Numbered from the stretch's first letter, positions 10,885 through 22,842 are shown. The stretch is DNA of 64,000 nucleotides from Fragum whitleyi (GCA_948146395.1 OX411552.1:52378399-52442398), one strand, 5' to 3'. Notes: generated by a model not told the origin, from the letters alone. Made by a program: numbers and translations.

Positions 10885-11894
10885 TTTTTTAGGTCCACTG
10901 GCTGAAGGTCACTGGGGCTATTGTCATGGCGTTGTGTGCGTACGTCCGTGCGTCAGTGCGTCCGGTCGTAAACTTTTTCTTTAAAAATCTTCTTCTCAGA
11001 AACTACTGGATGGATTTCAACCAAACTTCACAGGAATGATCCTTGGGTGACCCTCTTTCAAAGTTGTTCAAGAAATTTTGATCCAATGAAAAACATGGAT
11101 TTAATGGGCGTGGCTAATTTCCAAATATGGTAAAAAGTGACTTTTCTCAGGTTCTAATTGATGGATACCAATTAAATTTTACATGAATGATCCTTGGGTG
11201 ACCTTTTATCAGTCTACAAAAAATTATTGAAATCGGATGAAAATTATGTATTTTATGGGCGGAGGTCATTTCTCTATATGTTATATAATGGAAACTTTGA
11301 AAATCATTTTCTCAGAATCTAGTAGATAGATATCAACCAACTTTTACATGAATGATCCTTGGATGACCCTTTATCAGTCTACAAAAAATTATTGAAATCG
11401 GATGAAAATTATGTATTTTATAGGCGGAGGTCATTTCTCTATATGTTATATAGTGGAAACTTTGAAAATCATTTTCTCAGAATCTAACTGATAGATATCA
11501 ACCAAATTTAACATGAATGATCCTTGGGTGACCTTTTATTAGTCTACAAAATATTTATGTATTTTATGGGCGGAGGTCATTTCCACAATATGTTATATAG
11601 TGGAAACTTTGAAAATCATTTTCTCAGAATGTAACTGATGGATATCAATCAAACTTCATTAGTATGATCCTTGGGTGATCCATTATCATGCAGCCAAAAA
11701 TTATTGTCATTGGATGAAAAATATGTCTTTTATGGGCGGAAGTCATTTCTCTATATTTTATAATGTTGGAGACTTTGAAAATCATTTCAACATCAGTAAA
11801 ACCCAAAATATTTAAAAATCTAGTCAAAACTTAGATTTGCTTTTACAAGAAATTCAAGCCTGTGGAGCGACACAAGCCATTCATGGCTTTCTAG
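10885..11894 (+). mobile_element. Helentron-like element, family B2
   Basis: The T-run and AGGTCCACTGGCTGAAGG head has a GAA loop with wobble pairs, then a GTCC/GTGC stretch and units about 165 bp long (GATCCTTGGGTGACC, TATGGGCGGAGGTCATTTC). The 3' end is CTGTGGAGCGACACAAG, the hairpin AGCCATTCATGGCT, then TTCTAG-TTT. CTAG before T is the textbook Helitron 3' terminus. Confidence 0.8.
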
Positions 11895-11930
11895 TTTCAT
11901 TTTGAAATAGTTGTCGATCTTTTATCTTTT

Positions 11931-12058
11931 AGTCATTTTGAGCGTTTTTGAATGGTTTGAGTGAGTGGTTTAGAATGAGTGAATGGAGTGCTTGAAGTGA
12001 GCGATTGAGAATGGTTTCGATCGAAATGAATGTCAATTTCAAGATGTAACTAACTGTA
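11931..12058 (+). repeat. Repeat G, copy 1
   Basis: A stretch of GAGCGTTTTTGAATGG, GAGTGAGTGG, GAATGGTTTCGATCGA and ATGTCAATTTCAAGATG ends in TAACTGTAC. The same order is seen at 24668 and 25466. It shares its ACTGTA end and GAATGA motifs with repeat F. Confidence 0.55.
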
Positions 12059-12717
12059 CATCGATCTTACACAGAAACAAACGATTATCTTCTATATTCT
12101 CTATGTTGCAAACTTAGGGCGCTCTCTTTGCTTCATTAACCCGAAGGCAGTGCTATTTTACTCCTACGCAAAATGCATTATAAACCATTACCAAGGATCA
12201 TTCCTGCCATGTAAAACTCAATATACAATACCCTTACAATAACCCCAGTAGTTGATACGTGTCGCCGTGTGATATTCTACGTCTAATTGAATGCAAATAA
12301 AATCAGATAAAGACGTTTTAGCAGCCTACAAGCCATTTATCGTGGACGATGTAGTGTCCACTAATAGAGCAAATTAATTTAGGCCGCATTACATTGTAAT
12401 CCCTTCTCTAATAGCCTATCTACCTCCTCTCTAATTTCCGGAACGAATCTCATCAAGATAACACACACTCCACTGGTCTAAAATCCGGCTATGTTGAAAT
12501 ACAACATAGACAGCTAGCTCCTTGAAAGGACATATTGTCAATAACATCGCAAAAGTGACGCTAATTTATCCAAAAACATTGAAGAAGAAGAGAATATTTC
12601 GAGGGCTTTGTTTTGCTTTTATCCCTCGAAACTTTGTTGATTTCATGGATGTATGAAATGAAAAATTCTAATCACTGTTTGAACACGCCAGACGGAATCA
12701 TACATTAGCATAATAAG
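12059..12717. other. Unassigned DNA with a small hairpin
   Basis: CTATGTTG-AAATA-CAACATAG forms a perfect 8-bp stem at 12489-12509. Nothing else was recognised. Confidence 0.5.
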
Positions 12718-13829
12718 TTTTTAGATCTTCTGGCCAAGGAGAGTGAACTATTGTCATGGCGATGTGTCCGACGTGCAGTTTAACCAAACTGAGTAGAAAT
12801 GTTCCTTTAGATTGTTAGATTAAATTTGATTGACCTCCAAGTGTGAACGTGTAAGGGCGTGTCTTATTTTTTCTTTGAAATCTTTGAAAATCTTCTTCTT
12901 CCAAAACGTTGGGCCGATTTCATTGAAACTTGGCATGGATTTTCCCTGGGTGACCCTTTACCCGAATTGTAAAAACATTTTTTAATTGACCACCAAATAT
13001 GGGCGTGGTAGAGCGGGCCTTATTTTCACAGTAAAATATTTGAAAATCATCTCCTCCTAAAGCATTGGATGGATTTCGATGAAACTTGGCATGGATACTC
13101 CTTAGGCGAACCTTTACCTAAATTGGCAAAGATATTTTGATTGACCCCAAAATATGGGCGTGGCAAGGCGGGGCTTATTCTCACTTTATTTTCAATGTGA
13201 AGTCTTTGAGAATCCTCTCCTCCCAAACCATGAAGTTGATTTCAATTAAACTTGGGATGGGTATTTCATGGGCGACCCTTTACCTAGATTGTCAAAGAAA
13301 TTTTGTTTAACCCCCAAAATATATTCACTTTGAAATCTTAAAAAATCTTCCACTTTTATAACATTCAGCCGATTTCAATGAATCTTGGCATAGATGTCAC
13401 TTGGGTAAACCTTTATTTAAATTGTTGTAGAACTTTTGATTGACCCCCAATGACGGGCCTGGCAGGGCGGGGCTTATTTTCGTCTTTGTTTTAAATCTAT
13501 TTATTTTACATCGATTTTGAAACAAGTTCTTACAACTTAGATTAATCCTTCTCGATTCTGCTCCCTGGAAAACTCACAAGTACTCGCACCGAATGTGTGT
13601 GCCAATGAAAGAACCAAAAATCCGGGAATCGAACCCAGGACCTTTGGGTCAAGAGACCGACGCTTCACCTCTGGACCACGGACACCACACTTACTTTCAC
13701 TTTGAAATCAAACCAATATAGTTCTAAAGACACTACAAAGTGTTGTTTTTAGCCAAAGTAAGTTTTGTTTTCATACAGTCTGGAGATATCAAATCTAGTG
13801 GAGTATTATAGGTCCTCTTGGTCCTCTAG
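12718..13829 (+). mobile_element. Helentron-like element, family B1, interrupted by a SINE
   Basis: The head is damaged (TTTTTAGATCTTCTGGCCAAGG, with the GAA loop lost). About five units follow with GATTTCAATGAAACTTGGC and ATGGGCGTGGCAGGGCGGGG motifs. The 3' end is TAGTGGAGTATTATAGG, the hairpin GGTCCTCTTGGTCC and CTCTAG. A minus-strand SINE (13490-13690) splits the last unit. Confidence 0.7.
13490..13690 (-). repeat. tRNA-derived SINE, type S3, minus strand
   Basis: Read on the minus strand, GGTGTCCGTGGTCCAGAGG carries the A box and GGGTTCGATTCCCGG a near-perfect B box. A body of about 120 bp follows, ending in AAATAAATAGATTT. Unlike S1 there is no ATCAATC tail. The sequence on both sides is B1 core (CTTATTTTC and CTTACTTTCAC), so it is a clean insertion. 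Confidence 0.7.
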
Positions 13830-13995
13830 ATACTTTCATGAAATCAATAAAAAATTCTCTTTATGCCTTGTAATTAACTCTATTTATCTTAAAAAAAATG
13901 TCAATTCTGAATGGATTTCTTTCGAGACTATTCTTTTTCCGGAAATTTATAAATAAGCTGCGTACTTAAAATTGTACACATTGAAAAATAAAATC

Positions 13996-15415
13996 AATTT
14001 TAAGCTTCCCTGGCCGAAGGCAAGCGAGCTGTTGTTATGGCGATTTGTGCGCCGTGCGTGCGTTCGTGCGTAAACTTTTCTTTAAAAATCTTCTTCTCTT
14101 AAACCAATGGGCAGATTTTGAGAAAATTTGGCAAACATGTTCATTGGGTGAATTTCTTCTAACTAAAGTTGTTCAAGAAATTTTGATTGACCCCCAAATA
14201 TGGGCATGGCAGGGCGGGGCTTATTTTCACTATAAAAACTTCAAAAAAAAAACGTCTCCTCCCAAACCATTGGCCCATATTCAATTAAACTTGGCATGAA
14301 TGATCCTTGGGTGACCATTTTCTATAGTTATTCAAGAAATTGGGATTGACCCCTAAAAAGGGTGTGGTAGGGCGGGGTTTATATGCACTAGAAGATCTTA
14401 ATGATCTTCTCTTCCCGAACCATTGGCCTGATTTCAATGACACTTGGTATGATTTTGTCTTTGAAGTTGTTCAAGAAATTTTGATTGACCCCCCAAATAT
14501 TGGCCAGACAGGGTGGGCTTATTTTTTTTTATAAAATCATTAAAATTGTGTTTGTCCTGGCTTACCTTTTGCTTTATTTCAATGAAAAGTTGTATGAATG
14601 TTTTGTTTCCTTAATTGTTCAAGAAATTTTGATTGACCCCAGAAAAAGGGCGTAGAGGATAGGGCTTATTTTCTCTGTACATTCTTTAAAAATCTTCTTC
14701 GCCCAAACCATTGCGCCAATATGAATGAAACATGGCAAGAGTGTTTTGTGGGTTCCTTTTTGCAAGTTATTCTTGAAATTTGATTGACCCCTTAATAAGC
14801 GCGTGGCGTGGTAGGCTTATTTTCACTTAAGAAATGCTCTCCTACCAAAATCTGATTGGGTCGATAATATGAGCGATACGGCTTTTCGTTTCACCAGAAA
14901 AATCGCCCCCACTTGTGAAATATTAAAAAAAATCTTCTTCTCTAAAACTACTGTACAGAATTTAACCTAATTTCACAAGAATGATTTTTTGGGTCTTTCA
15001 TATTTTTTCTTTAAATTCAGTCTATAAGATGTATGCCGTGTTATCAAAAAATTGTCCCATATGGTAAAATTTTAGATAAATCTTTTTCACTGAAACTACT
15101 CGTCAGAATTAAACCTTATTTCACAGGACTTAATCTTGGGACTGTTTCTTTCAGACCTTCTCATTAAATCTGATTGGGTAGATATGGGCTTTCGGGCTTG
15201 GTACTGCGTCATCAAAGAATGGACCATCTGGGTCATTTTGTCATCTTTTTCTCTATATCTACTTACCGAAATTTAACCAAACTTCACTGAAATGATCCTA
15301 GGGATACGCTCTTTCAGATTCCTTTGTTAAATTCTTGTTCTATGCTATGAACTTTGGTATTTAAGGCTTTTACGTCAGCATAATCGGGCCAAAAAGGAAA
15401 AAAGAATATAATCAA
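13996..15415 (+). mobile_element. Helentron-like element, family B1, no 3' end
   Basis: The head is TTTTAAGCTTCCCTGGCCGAAGG with a GAA loop, followed by ATGGCGATTTGTGCG and a GTGC-rich stretch. Diverged units follow (ATTTTGATTGACCCC, GGGCGTGG). The second half (about 14930-15400) uses another unit type with CTACTTACCGAAATTTAACC and TCTGATTGGGTAGATATGG, which recurs at 60395-60522. No tail is present before the next tandem region. Its 60-90-codon frames are accidental. Confidence 0.65.
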
Positions 15416-15419
15416 TGTC

Positions 15420-16840
15420 TAAAACCAGTCATAGGATATCAATAATTTTGTGTAGGACTATATAAAGTCAATATTAAAGGTTGGTATAGTCCGTTTGACT
15501 TCTATATGGACCAACATTTCGCCGAAAATCTCAGAAATTCAATTATGAAACGCATATTTTTCTTGTCATATCATTTTTGCCAGCTAATACCATGACGAAT
15601 TCTGTTTTTCACAATTTTTGAATATAAAATAATGATTTTGTCCGTCCGTCTACATGTTAACTTTCAGCATTTCATACCTACTTGTTACTGTATTAAACGG
15701 AACAGCGAATTGTATAACCAAAAATAGTACTGATTTGCATAGGGGCCGAGTCAAAAGAGTAAAATTTTAAGTGAATTGTATTACTATAAAATCGAGTTTT
15801 TCAATATAATTAAGTTTGTCTAAGATTTTTGCTACCGTTGGATATCAAATCTGTGTATATTCTCTCTTTCTTCAGAAACTGTTTGACCAGATAATTGATT
15901 ATTGTTTTTATTCATTCTGAGATGAACCCTATATTTACATGTTAAGACCAACCAAAAAGCATTATTAAACGAAGTAGTTGGGAATTTCACGAGGAAAACA
16001 TGGTGAAAAGGCGAGTACTAACGGTAAAAATCACGTGCTATTTAAGTTTAAGTTGACATGGCCGTCGATATGCTAATTAGCATGTCCAAATAAGGAATAA
16101 TGGACATTTCATCTGTCAAAAGTTTAGTATAAAACCACGTGTTTTTACTATATATGTTGACATTTTTCTACTATTGAACAGCCTCCATCACCCCTCGTGT
16201 TTAAGAACGGATAATGCGAAAATATTAACATTAACTAGATAGACAAAATCATTATTTTGAAATCATTTTATTTTCAAAAAATAATTTTTGGAATGGTATT
16301 AAGCTGAAATTAAGATTTTACTACATACAAATCCTTAATTCAAACGCAATTTTATGTAATTGATGAAAAGGTTGGTCCATATAGAAGTCAAACGGACTAT
16401 AGATGATTGTCTTTGATTCTGACATCATGATGGACCCTTCACCCTGACCATGTCCTTTGACATATTTTCTAAAATATTGAATTATTAGGGCTACAACTAT
16501 GTTAAGTCAATTATAAAGATTGATTGATGATTGCTATGGTTCTGGCACAATGTTGAAAACTTGACCAAGTGCTTGACCTTTGACCCATTCTCTTTAAAAT
16601 TGAATTATTAGGTTAAGGACTGTATTAACTTAATAATAATGGTTGGTAAATAATTGTCTTTGATTCTGGCATCATGATGAACCCTTTATTCTGACCCTGA
16701 CCTTTGAGCTACGTCCCTCAATATTGGACTGTGTTAAGTCAATAATAAATGTTGGTAGATGACTGTCTTTGATTCTGCCATCATGATGAACCTTTAACCC
16801 TGGCCGTAACCTTTGATCTACTTTCTTTTATATTGGCTGC
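15420..16840 (+). repeat. Short tandem units of about 110-125 bp, split by a transposon
   Basis: Units contain CTTTGATTCTGACATCATGATG followed by CCCTGACCTTTGACC; the anchor CTTTGATTCT-like sequence lies at 16411, 16533, 16658 and 16767. The left part (15420-15484) ends in GTCAATATTAAAGGTTGG and the right part restarts at 16400. A fragment of the same unit lies at 56755-56830. Confidence 0.6.
15487..16399. mobile_element. 913-bp non-autonomous DNA transposon with TA target site
   Basis: The ends are perfect inverted repeats of about 29 bp (left 15487-15515 starting TAGTCCGTTTGACTTC; right 16371-16399 ending GAAGTCAAACGGACTA). A looser inner repeat extends about 180 bp: left ATAATGATTTTGTCCGTC, right AGACAAAATCATTATTTTG. 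TA flanks both sides (15485-15486 and 16400-16401). The neighbouring tandem unit GTTGGTAGATGACTG (about 16751) shows the uninterrupted site. There is no transposase frame. TA targeting and long repeats fit the Tc1/mariner group; family not proven. Confidence 0.8.
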
Positions 16841-16844
16841 AGGT

Positions 16845-17190
16845 GCTGGATAATGCAAAAGTATAAGTCGAAAAAAGGGCATAACTCTGTTGAAAATACT
16901 TCAAGAGTTATGCCCCTTGATAGTCTTGATAGCTTTTGTGATGGTGAACACACATGCCAAGTTCCATGAATATATCTTCAATTACAATCCTGGATATGCA
17001 ATAACCCCACAGATGATTTTTAACCAACTCAATTAACGGGAATTACCGACGAAAATTAATTTGTCCCTTGTAAATATTGATGGACTATACTATGCATTAC
17101 GCGACGTAACGTGTTTCATGAAAGTTTATGAAAATAGAGTCCTCTCTTGAACAGTATGTTTCTTCATTTCTGAAATTAAAACTATCATCA
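16845..17190. other. Repeat-like DNA with a 12-bp hairpin
   Basis: GGGCATAACTCT and AGAGTTATGCCC (16876-16918) pair perfectly across a 15-base loop. ATGCCAAGTTCCATGAA nearby looks like a core fragment of another element family. No ends are defined. Confidence 0.4.
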
Positions 17191-17941
17191 TTTTTAGCTC
17201 ACCTGAGCACGAAGTGCTCAAGGTGAGCTATTGTGATCGTAGAATGTCCGTCGTCAGTCGTGCGACGTGCATCGTCCGTCGTCCACAATTTCTTTAAACA
17301 TCTTCTCCTCCTAAACCAGTGGTCCAATCTTGATGAAACTTGGCAGGGATGTTACTTGGGTCAAGCTCTACCAAATTTGTTCAAATAAATGAAATCCACC
17401 CTTAACTTTCCCTTAACCCTTAACAAAAAGGGTGAAAATATGAAATTCTTTAAAAATCTTCTTCTCTGAAACCAGAAGGCAGACAGCATTCATATTTGGT
17501 ATGTAGCATCATCTAGTGGACCTCTACCAAGTTTGTTCATATCAAGACCCTTGGGTCATATTAGGGCTCCACCCGGGCGCATCCCTTTCAGCTCATCTGA
17601 GCACGAAGGGTGAAAATAGGAAAACCTTCAAAAATCTTCTTTTTTAAAGCTAGTAGGCAGACAGCTTTCATATTTAGTATGTAGCATCATCTTATGGACC
17701 TTTTCCAAGTTTGTTCATATCAAGACCCTGGGTTCACATTTGGGGTCCACCCGGGTGCATCCCTTTTTACATAGAATCAAAGAGCAAAAAGGCATATCTG
17801 TCTTGATCTTGCTGAAAACGTTCCATGGTAGTGATCTTAGGCAATTATCTTCTTTTTGACATCTGCCTATCTAATTAATGTGATGTCCCAGGGGTCAAAG
17901 AGACTCAGGTGAGCGATCTAGGACCATCTTGGTCCTCTTGT
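17191..17941 (+). mobile_element. Helentron-like element, family A, compact full-length copy
   Basis: This is the cleanest copy of the family. TTTTT is followed by a 15-bp stem-loop (AGCTCACCT then GAGCAC, loop GAA, GTGCTC, bulged A, AGGTGAGCT), then GTCC/GTCG repeats. The core has CATCTTCTCCTCCTAAACC and two or three units around AGCATCATCTAGTGGACC. The 3' end is CTCAGGTGAGCGATCTAGG, the perfect hairpin GGACCA-TCT-TGGTCC, and CTCTTG-TTTT. Confidence 0.85.
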
Positions 17942-19161
17942 TTTAATTAATACTTTCAAACTACACTGGACTTCAACTGGTATCTCTACCTGATTTGTGA
18001 GGGTTTTCTTTATCCAAAACGGTTGCTTGCGAGATTTTATGCCATTTGAATATTTCTTTTATAATTTTGCTTGTTTCTTATACAGTGTTGTATATGTAAA
18101 TGTTTTAATGATCGTGATGTGGACGAATTAGAGCCAGTGTGTGAATTTCACAAATCTAAGTGTGCTTGTTAGAGAGACATAAAGCTCCCTAAGCAATCTC
18201 TAAGATCATTCAAATTATTCTCCAATTGTGAAGAAAACTTTGAGTTCATAGCTATCTTTTGAGTGCGTAGTGAAGACTCGGGCTAGGCTGTTCGGGTGCA
18301 CTTAGCGCATATATGACATTGTTGGATATGCCAAGCACATGCTTATATCTGTTTGTATGGAAACTGAATAGGTAATGATTTTGACCATAATGAAAGGACA
18401 AAATAATTCTTAAAGATGTAACCGTCCACTTAATCCTTAAGTTCCCGGTTTGCCCTGAGGTAAATATAAGATGGATATAGCCAATGTGGACAAGTTATGA
18501 GATGGTCTATAATGCTCTTATAGAGAATACATTTCATCATCAGTTTTTGCCAAAAGCATCTTTTGTATAATTAGTGATTCAAATATTGGAGTTGTGATAA
18601 ATCATCGTGACAGGGAAAGCTGATGTTACAGATTATAAAGTGTACTCTAACAAGGAATGATCCGATTTACTGATAATAGGAGTTTTTCTGACATTAAATG
18701 GTGTCAAAAATAAAGTTTTTCCTTTGTTCTAGATTGGGTTTTGTTGGCTAAAAATCTCAACCTCTGTAAGTATAGACTCAGTGCAATAGACAAAAAGAAT
18801 AAATTGAATCCCAGGATAACGGAATAGAATGAACGACAAAAAAGTTAATGTGAAAGGAATGCTTACAAGAGCTTCCAGTAGATAGCGAAGCTCGACTTAC
18901 TGTGTTTGCTTTATTGAATCAGCAGTTTAAAGTGGATATTTGCAGAAATTCTACGAATTAAATATCAGAATAGAATATGGTCATTTACGTGGTCAAATCT
19001 TTGCTTAAACACGTGTTCAAAGTTTCAAACTGTTATCCTGAGAACAAGTGATAAACATTTGGTACTTAAAACACAAATGTTAAAGTAAAGTGGGGTAAAA
19101 CAATTTACTAAAATGATTATCAGAATCATGAATCATGAGCTTTTTCATAAATTTAGTTGCA
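17942..19161. other. Unassigned AT-rich DNA
   Basis: GTGAAGACTCGGGCTAGG near 18269 loosely resembles GCGAAGACTCTGGTCAGAC at 34699, a short motif without defined ends. No coding or RNA signal was seen. Confidence 0.45.
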
Positions 19162-19216
19162 TAACCTGAAATAATGTTGAAAGCGGCGTAAAACCCCATT
19201 CAATCAATCAATCAAT
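19162..19216 (+). repeat. SINE S1 tail fragment
   Basis: AATGTTGAAAGCGGCGTAAA, then ACCCC and CATTCAATCAATCAATCAAT: the cleanest copy of the S1 3' end in the window, without a head. Confidence 0.65.
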
Positions 19217-19630
19217 TGTGTAAAGGTTCAGAGTGCCAGCTAGTGTAAGAAAAGAATTACGACAAGTATACAACATTTGTTCGAAATTTTTACCTAGAAC
19301 TTAGAAGTCTGAAATCCAATCAAGTTTGCAACAGTAATGAATCTTTTCATAAATGCTAGTGTAATGATAACACAAACATATAAAAGACTTCAGGGGAAAT
19401 TGAGAAAGATATGAACGTTGTACGCCAAACTTAAGGCAAGAAAGTCCAAGTCTGACAAAAGTTAAGGTTTCACTACAGTGAACCACAATGTAATGTATCT
19501 TTGTTTAGAGGCTGATATAAAGGTCACAGAAGCATAAAATTGTGTAGTTTCAGATTAACTTCAAAAGAAACGTCCACAAATACATGTTTTCATAATACCT
19601 TAATCGTTTATAAATGGCTAACTTGCATAT
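19217..19630. other. Unassigned AT-rich DNA
   Basis: A 61-codon minus-strand frame shows no recognisable feature. No repeat was seen. Confidence 0.5.
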
Positions 19631-21545
19631 TTAGCACGCACGAAATGCTCAATGAGAGCTTTTGTGGTTACGTGATGTCTGTCATCCGTCGTTCGTCGTC
19701 CACATTTACCTTGTAGACACTCTAGAGGTCACATTGTTCGAAATTGGATCAAGTGGGGTCAAAAACAAGGTCACGGGGTCAATTATTAGAAAAACTTGTG
19801 GACTCTCTAGATGCCATATTTTCAACCCAATCAACCTGAAAATTGGTAAGAATTATTATCCTGATAAAATCTCGGACAAGTTCAAAATTGTGTCAAGTGG
19901 AGTCAAAACCTATATCACCGGGTCTCAAATCTTAGAAAAACATTGTGGACATTCTTAATGCCACAATTTAGCCAAATCAGCTTGAAACCTGTTAATGAAA
20001 TATCTGACACTTTTGAAATGGGGTCAATAGGGGTAAAAACTAGGTCACAGTGTCGAAACTTATAGAAAACATGGTGGCTACTCTAGATCCCACCTTATTA
20101 GCCCAATAAATTAGCACACTATAGAAGACATAATTTCAAGCTTATCAACCTGAAAATAATCTGAATGATAATCTAAGACAAGTTTGAAAGTGGGGTCAAA
20201 AATTGGGTTACATCGTCAAATCTTTGAAAAATTTTGCAGACACTCGAGTCTATATTTAAAGCCTTATAAACCTAAAAAGAATTATTGTCTTGATAAAATT
20301 TCGGACAGGTTTTTTAGCTCCACTGGCTGAAAGCCACTGGGGCTATTGTCATGGCGTTGTGTCCGTCGTGCGTCCGTCCGTCCGTCCGTGCGTGCGTGCG
20401 GTCGTAAACTTTTCTTTAAAAATCTTCTTCTCAGAAACTACTGGATGGATTTCAACCAAACTTCACAGGAATGATCCTTGGGTGACCCTCTTTCAAAGTT
20501 GTTCAAGAAATTTTGATCCAATGAAAAACATGGATTTAATGGGCGTGGCTTATTTCCAAATATGGTAAAAAGTGAGTTTTCTCAGATTCTAATCAATGGA
20601 TACCAATGAAATTTTACATTAATGATCCTTGGGTGACCCTTTATCATTCTACAAAAAATCATTGTGATCGGATGGAAAATATGCATTTTATGGGCGGAGG
20701 TCATTTCTCTATATGTTATATAGTGGAAACCTTGAAAATCATTTTCTCAGAATGTAACTGATGGATACCAACCAAATTTCACTGGAATGATCCTTGAGTG
20801 ACCCTTCATCATTCTACAAAAATCATTGTGATTGGATGAAAAATATGTATTTTATGGGCAGAGGTCATTTCTCTATATGTTATTTACTGGAAACTTTGAA
20901 AATCATTTTCTCAGAATCTAATGTTTGGATTTCAACCAAATTTCACTGGAACAATCCTTGAGTGACCCTTTATCAGTTTACCAAAAAATATTTTGATTGA
21001 ATGAAAAATAAGCATTTTATTAGCAGAGGTCATTTCTCTAAATGTTATAAAGTGGAAAATTTGAAAATCATTTTCTCAGAATCTAATCTTTGGATATCAA
21101 CCAAATTTCACTTGAATGATCCTTGAGTGACCCTTTATCAGTGTACCAAAAATTGTTTTGATTGGATGGAAAAAATGCATTTTATGGGTGGAGGTCATTT
21201 CTCAATATGTTAAATAGTGGAAATTATGAAAATCATTTTCTCAGAATGTAACTGATGGATGATCAAACATTTTTGGTATGATCTTTGGGTGACCCATTAT
21301 CATGCAGCCAAAAATTATTTTGAATTGATGAAAAATATGTCTTTTGATAGCGGAGGTCATTTCTCTATCTGTTATTTAGTTGAAACTTTGAAAATCATTA
21401 TCCACATCAGTAGAACCCCAAATATCTAAAAAACTAGTCAAAACATTTATTTGCTTTTACTAGAATTTCAAGCCTGTGGAGCGACTCAAGCCATTCATGG
21501 CTTTCTAGTTTTAACCAAGTCAACCTTTGAATTCACCAGAATGAT
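19631..21545 (+). mobile_element. Family A element with 145-bp-type units, interrupted by B2
   Basis: The decayed head TTTAGCACGCACGAAATGC keeps the GAA loop and is followed by GTCC/GTCG-like sequence. Diverged units follow (CTCTAGAGGTCACATTG, TCAACCTGAAAATTGG, CTCGGACAAGTTC). A B2 element (20311-21508) is inserted after TTTCGGACAGG. The A unit resumes as AACCAAGTCAACC and is then cut by another B-type element at 21545. No A tail is present. Confidence 0.65.
20311..21508 (+). mobile_element. Helentron-like element, family B2, full length, nested in A
   Basis: TTTTTAGCTCCACTGGCTG opens the head hairpin TGGCT-GAA-AGCCA, followed by (GTCC)n and GTGC repeats and GGTCGTAAACTT. About six units of roughly 165 bp follow (GATCCTT-type anchors at 20624, 20789, 20953, 21118, 21280). 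The 3' end is CCTGTGGAGCGACTCAAG, the hairpin AAGCCAT-TC-ATGGCTT and TTCTAG-TTTT. It lies inside family A core sequence, so it is younger than that copy. Confidence 0.85.
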
Positions 21546-22842
21546 TTGAGCTCCACTGGCCGAAGGCCACTTGGGCTATTGTCATTGCGCTGTGTCCGTC
21601 GTGCGTCCGTCTGTGCATCCATTCGTCCGGTCGTAAACTTTTTCTATGAAAATCTCCTACCCAGAAACTACTGGAATTTCAACTCAACTTTACAGAGATG
21701 ATCCTATGGTGACCTTCTTTCACAATTGTTGGCGGAATTTTGATATATTGAAAATAAGGCTTTAATGGGCGCGGCTAATTTCCTGATATGGTAATATGTG
21801 ATTTTTCTCAGAATGTAAATGATGGATATAAATCAAATTTCACTTGATTTATCCTTCGGTGACCCTTTATCAGTCTATAAAAAGTATTAGTATTAGATGA
21901 AAAATGTGTCTTTTATTGGCGGGGGTCATTTCTCTATACATGTTATACAGTGGAAACTTTGACATTTTCTCAGAATCTAAGTGACGGATATTAACCAAAT
22001 TTCTCTTGACTGATCATTAGGTGAACCTTTACCAGATACAAATATATATTTTTGATTAGCCGAAAAAATGTCTTTAAGTGGCCGAGGTTATATTTCTATG
22101 TTATATAGTGAAAACTTTTTTCTTATAATCTAATTGATGAAAAATTTACCAAAGTTCACCGAAATAATCCTTGGGTGACCCATTATAAGTGTAGCCGGGT
22201 TGAGTATAAGGTTTGTACTGCCTTGCCGTACAAGCTAGCTTTTATAGCGATATGGTAGAGCGTTCGCTTTGGGATGTAGAGGTCCCGGGTTCGAATCCCG
22301 ATGGAGTCGAATATTTAATTGCGGGTTGCATTTGGCGTCCAGCTTAAATAACCCACATGAGATGGTGGTTATGTGATTCAGAAGTTTAGGATGTTGAATT
22401 TTGAAGATTCATGGAAGAATCTTAATTATCGAGGGGGTGTATGTAGCCGGGTTGAGTATATAAGGGGTGTTTATACTGCCTTGACGTAGGAGCTAGCTTT
22501 TATAGCGATGTGGTAAAGCGTTCGCTTTGGGATGTAGAGGTCCCGGATTCGAATCCCGATAGAGTCGAATATTTATCTGTGGGTTACAGCAGACTGCACA
22601 AAATTAATTTGGTTGGATGAAAAATATGTATTTAACAGTTGGATGTCAATTTTCTATATGTTATTTATCGCTTATAAATTTTAATTTGCAGAAACGTTTC
22701 AACATGTGACGCTTAGAAACACTTTTTTACTTGAAATAAACATTCATTTAGTCATTCATTCATTCAATTAAATCTTATCTAATCATATCATTGGATTTAG
22801 GCCTTTGAAGCGAATCAGCTGCTCAAGCAGTTCTAGATTGCG
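21545..22842 (+). mobile_element. Helentron-like element, family B3, split by a SINE dimer
   Basis: The head is GAGCTCCACTGGCCGAAGGCC with a GAA loop, followed by a GTCC/GTCT stretch and B2-like units. A tRNA-like dimer interrupts the unit after ACCCATTATAAG (22192). The unit resumes at about 22586 (GCAGACTGCACAAAATTAAT) and the tail follows: TAGGCCTTTGAAGCGAATCAG, the hairpin CTGCT-CA-AGCAG, then TTCTAG. Confidence 0.7.
22192..22585 (+). repeat. Dimer of tRNA-Pro-like SINE units, type S2
   Basis: Two copies each start TGTAGCCGGGTTGAGTATA (22192 and 22442). Each has an A box around TAGCGATATGGTAGAGCG, an anticodon-loop-like CGCTTTGGGAT (TGG, as in proline tRNA) and a B box (GGTTCGAATCCC in the first, GATTCGAATCCC in the second). 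The first copy has about 120 bp of extra tail ending TCGAGGGGGTGTA; the second stops soon after GAGTCGAATATTTAT. The acceptor strands do not pair, so neither is a functional tRNA gene. Confidence 0.7.

Noticed and set aside
16960..16990. Reverse-oriented element core (CATGCCAAGTTCCATGAAT)
   Set aside because: It resembles the reverse of a core word, but no head, microsatellite or tail in reverse orientation accompanies it, so it was not counted against the orientation finding.
22192..22585. Short LTR pair (two direct repeats flanking a body)
   Set aside because: The repeats contain tRNA promoter boxes, differ in tail length, and have no TG...CA ends, primer site or coding body.
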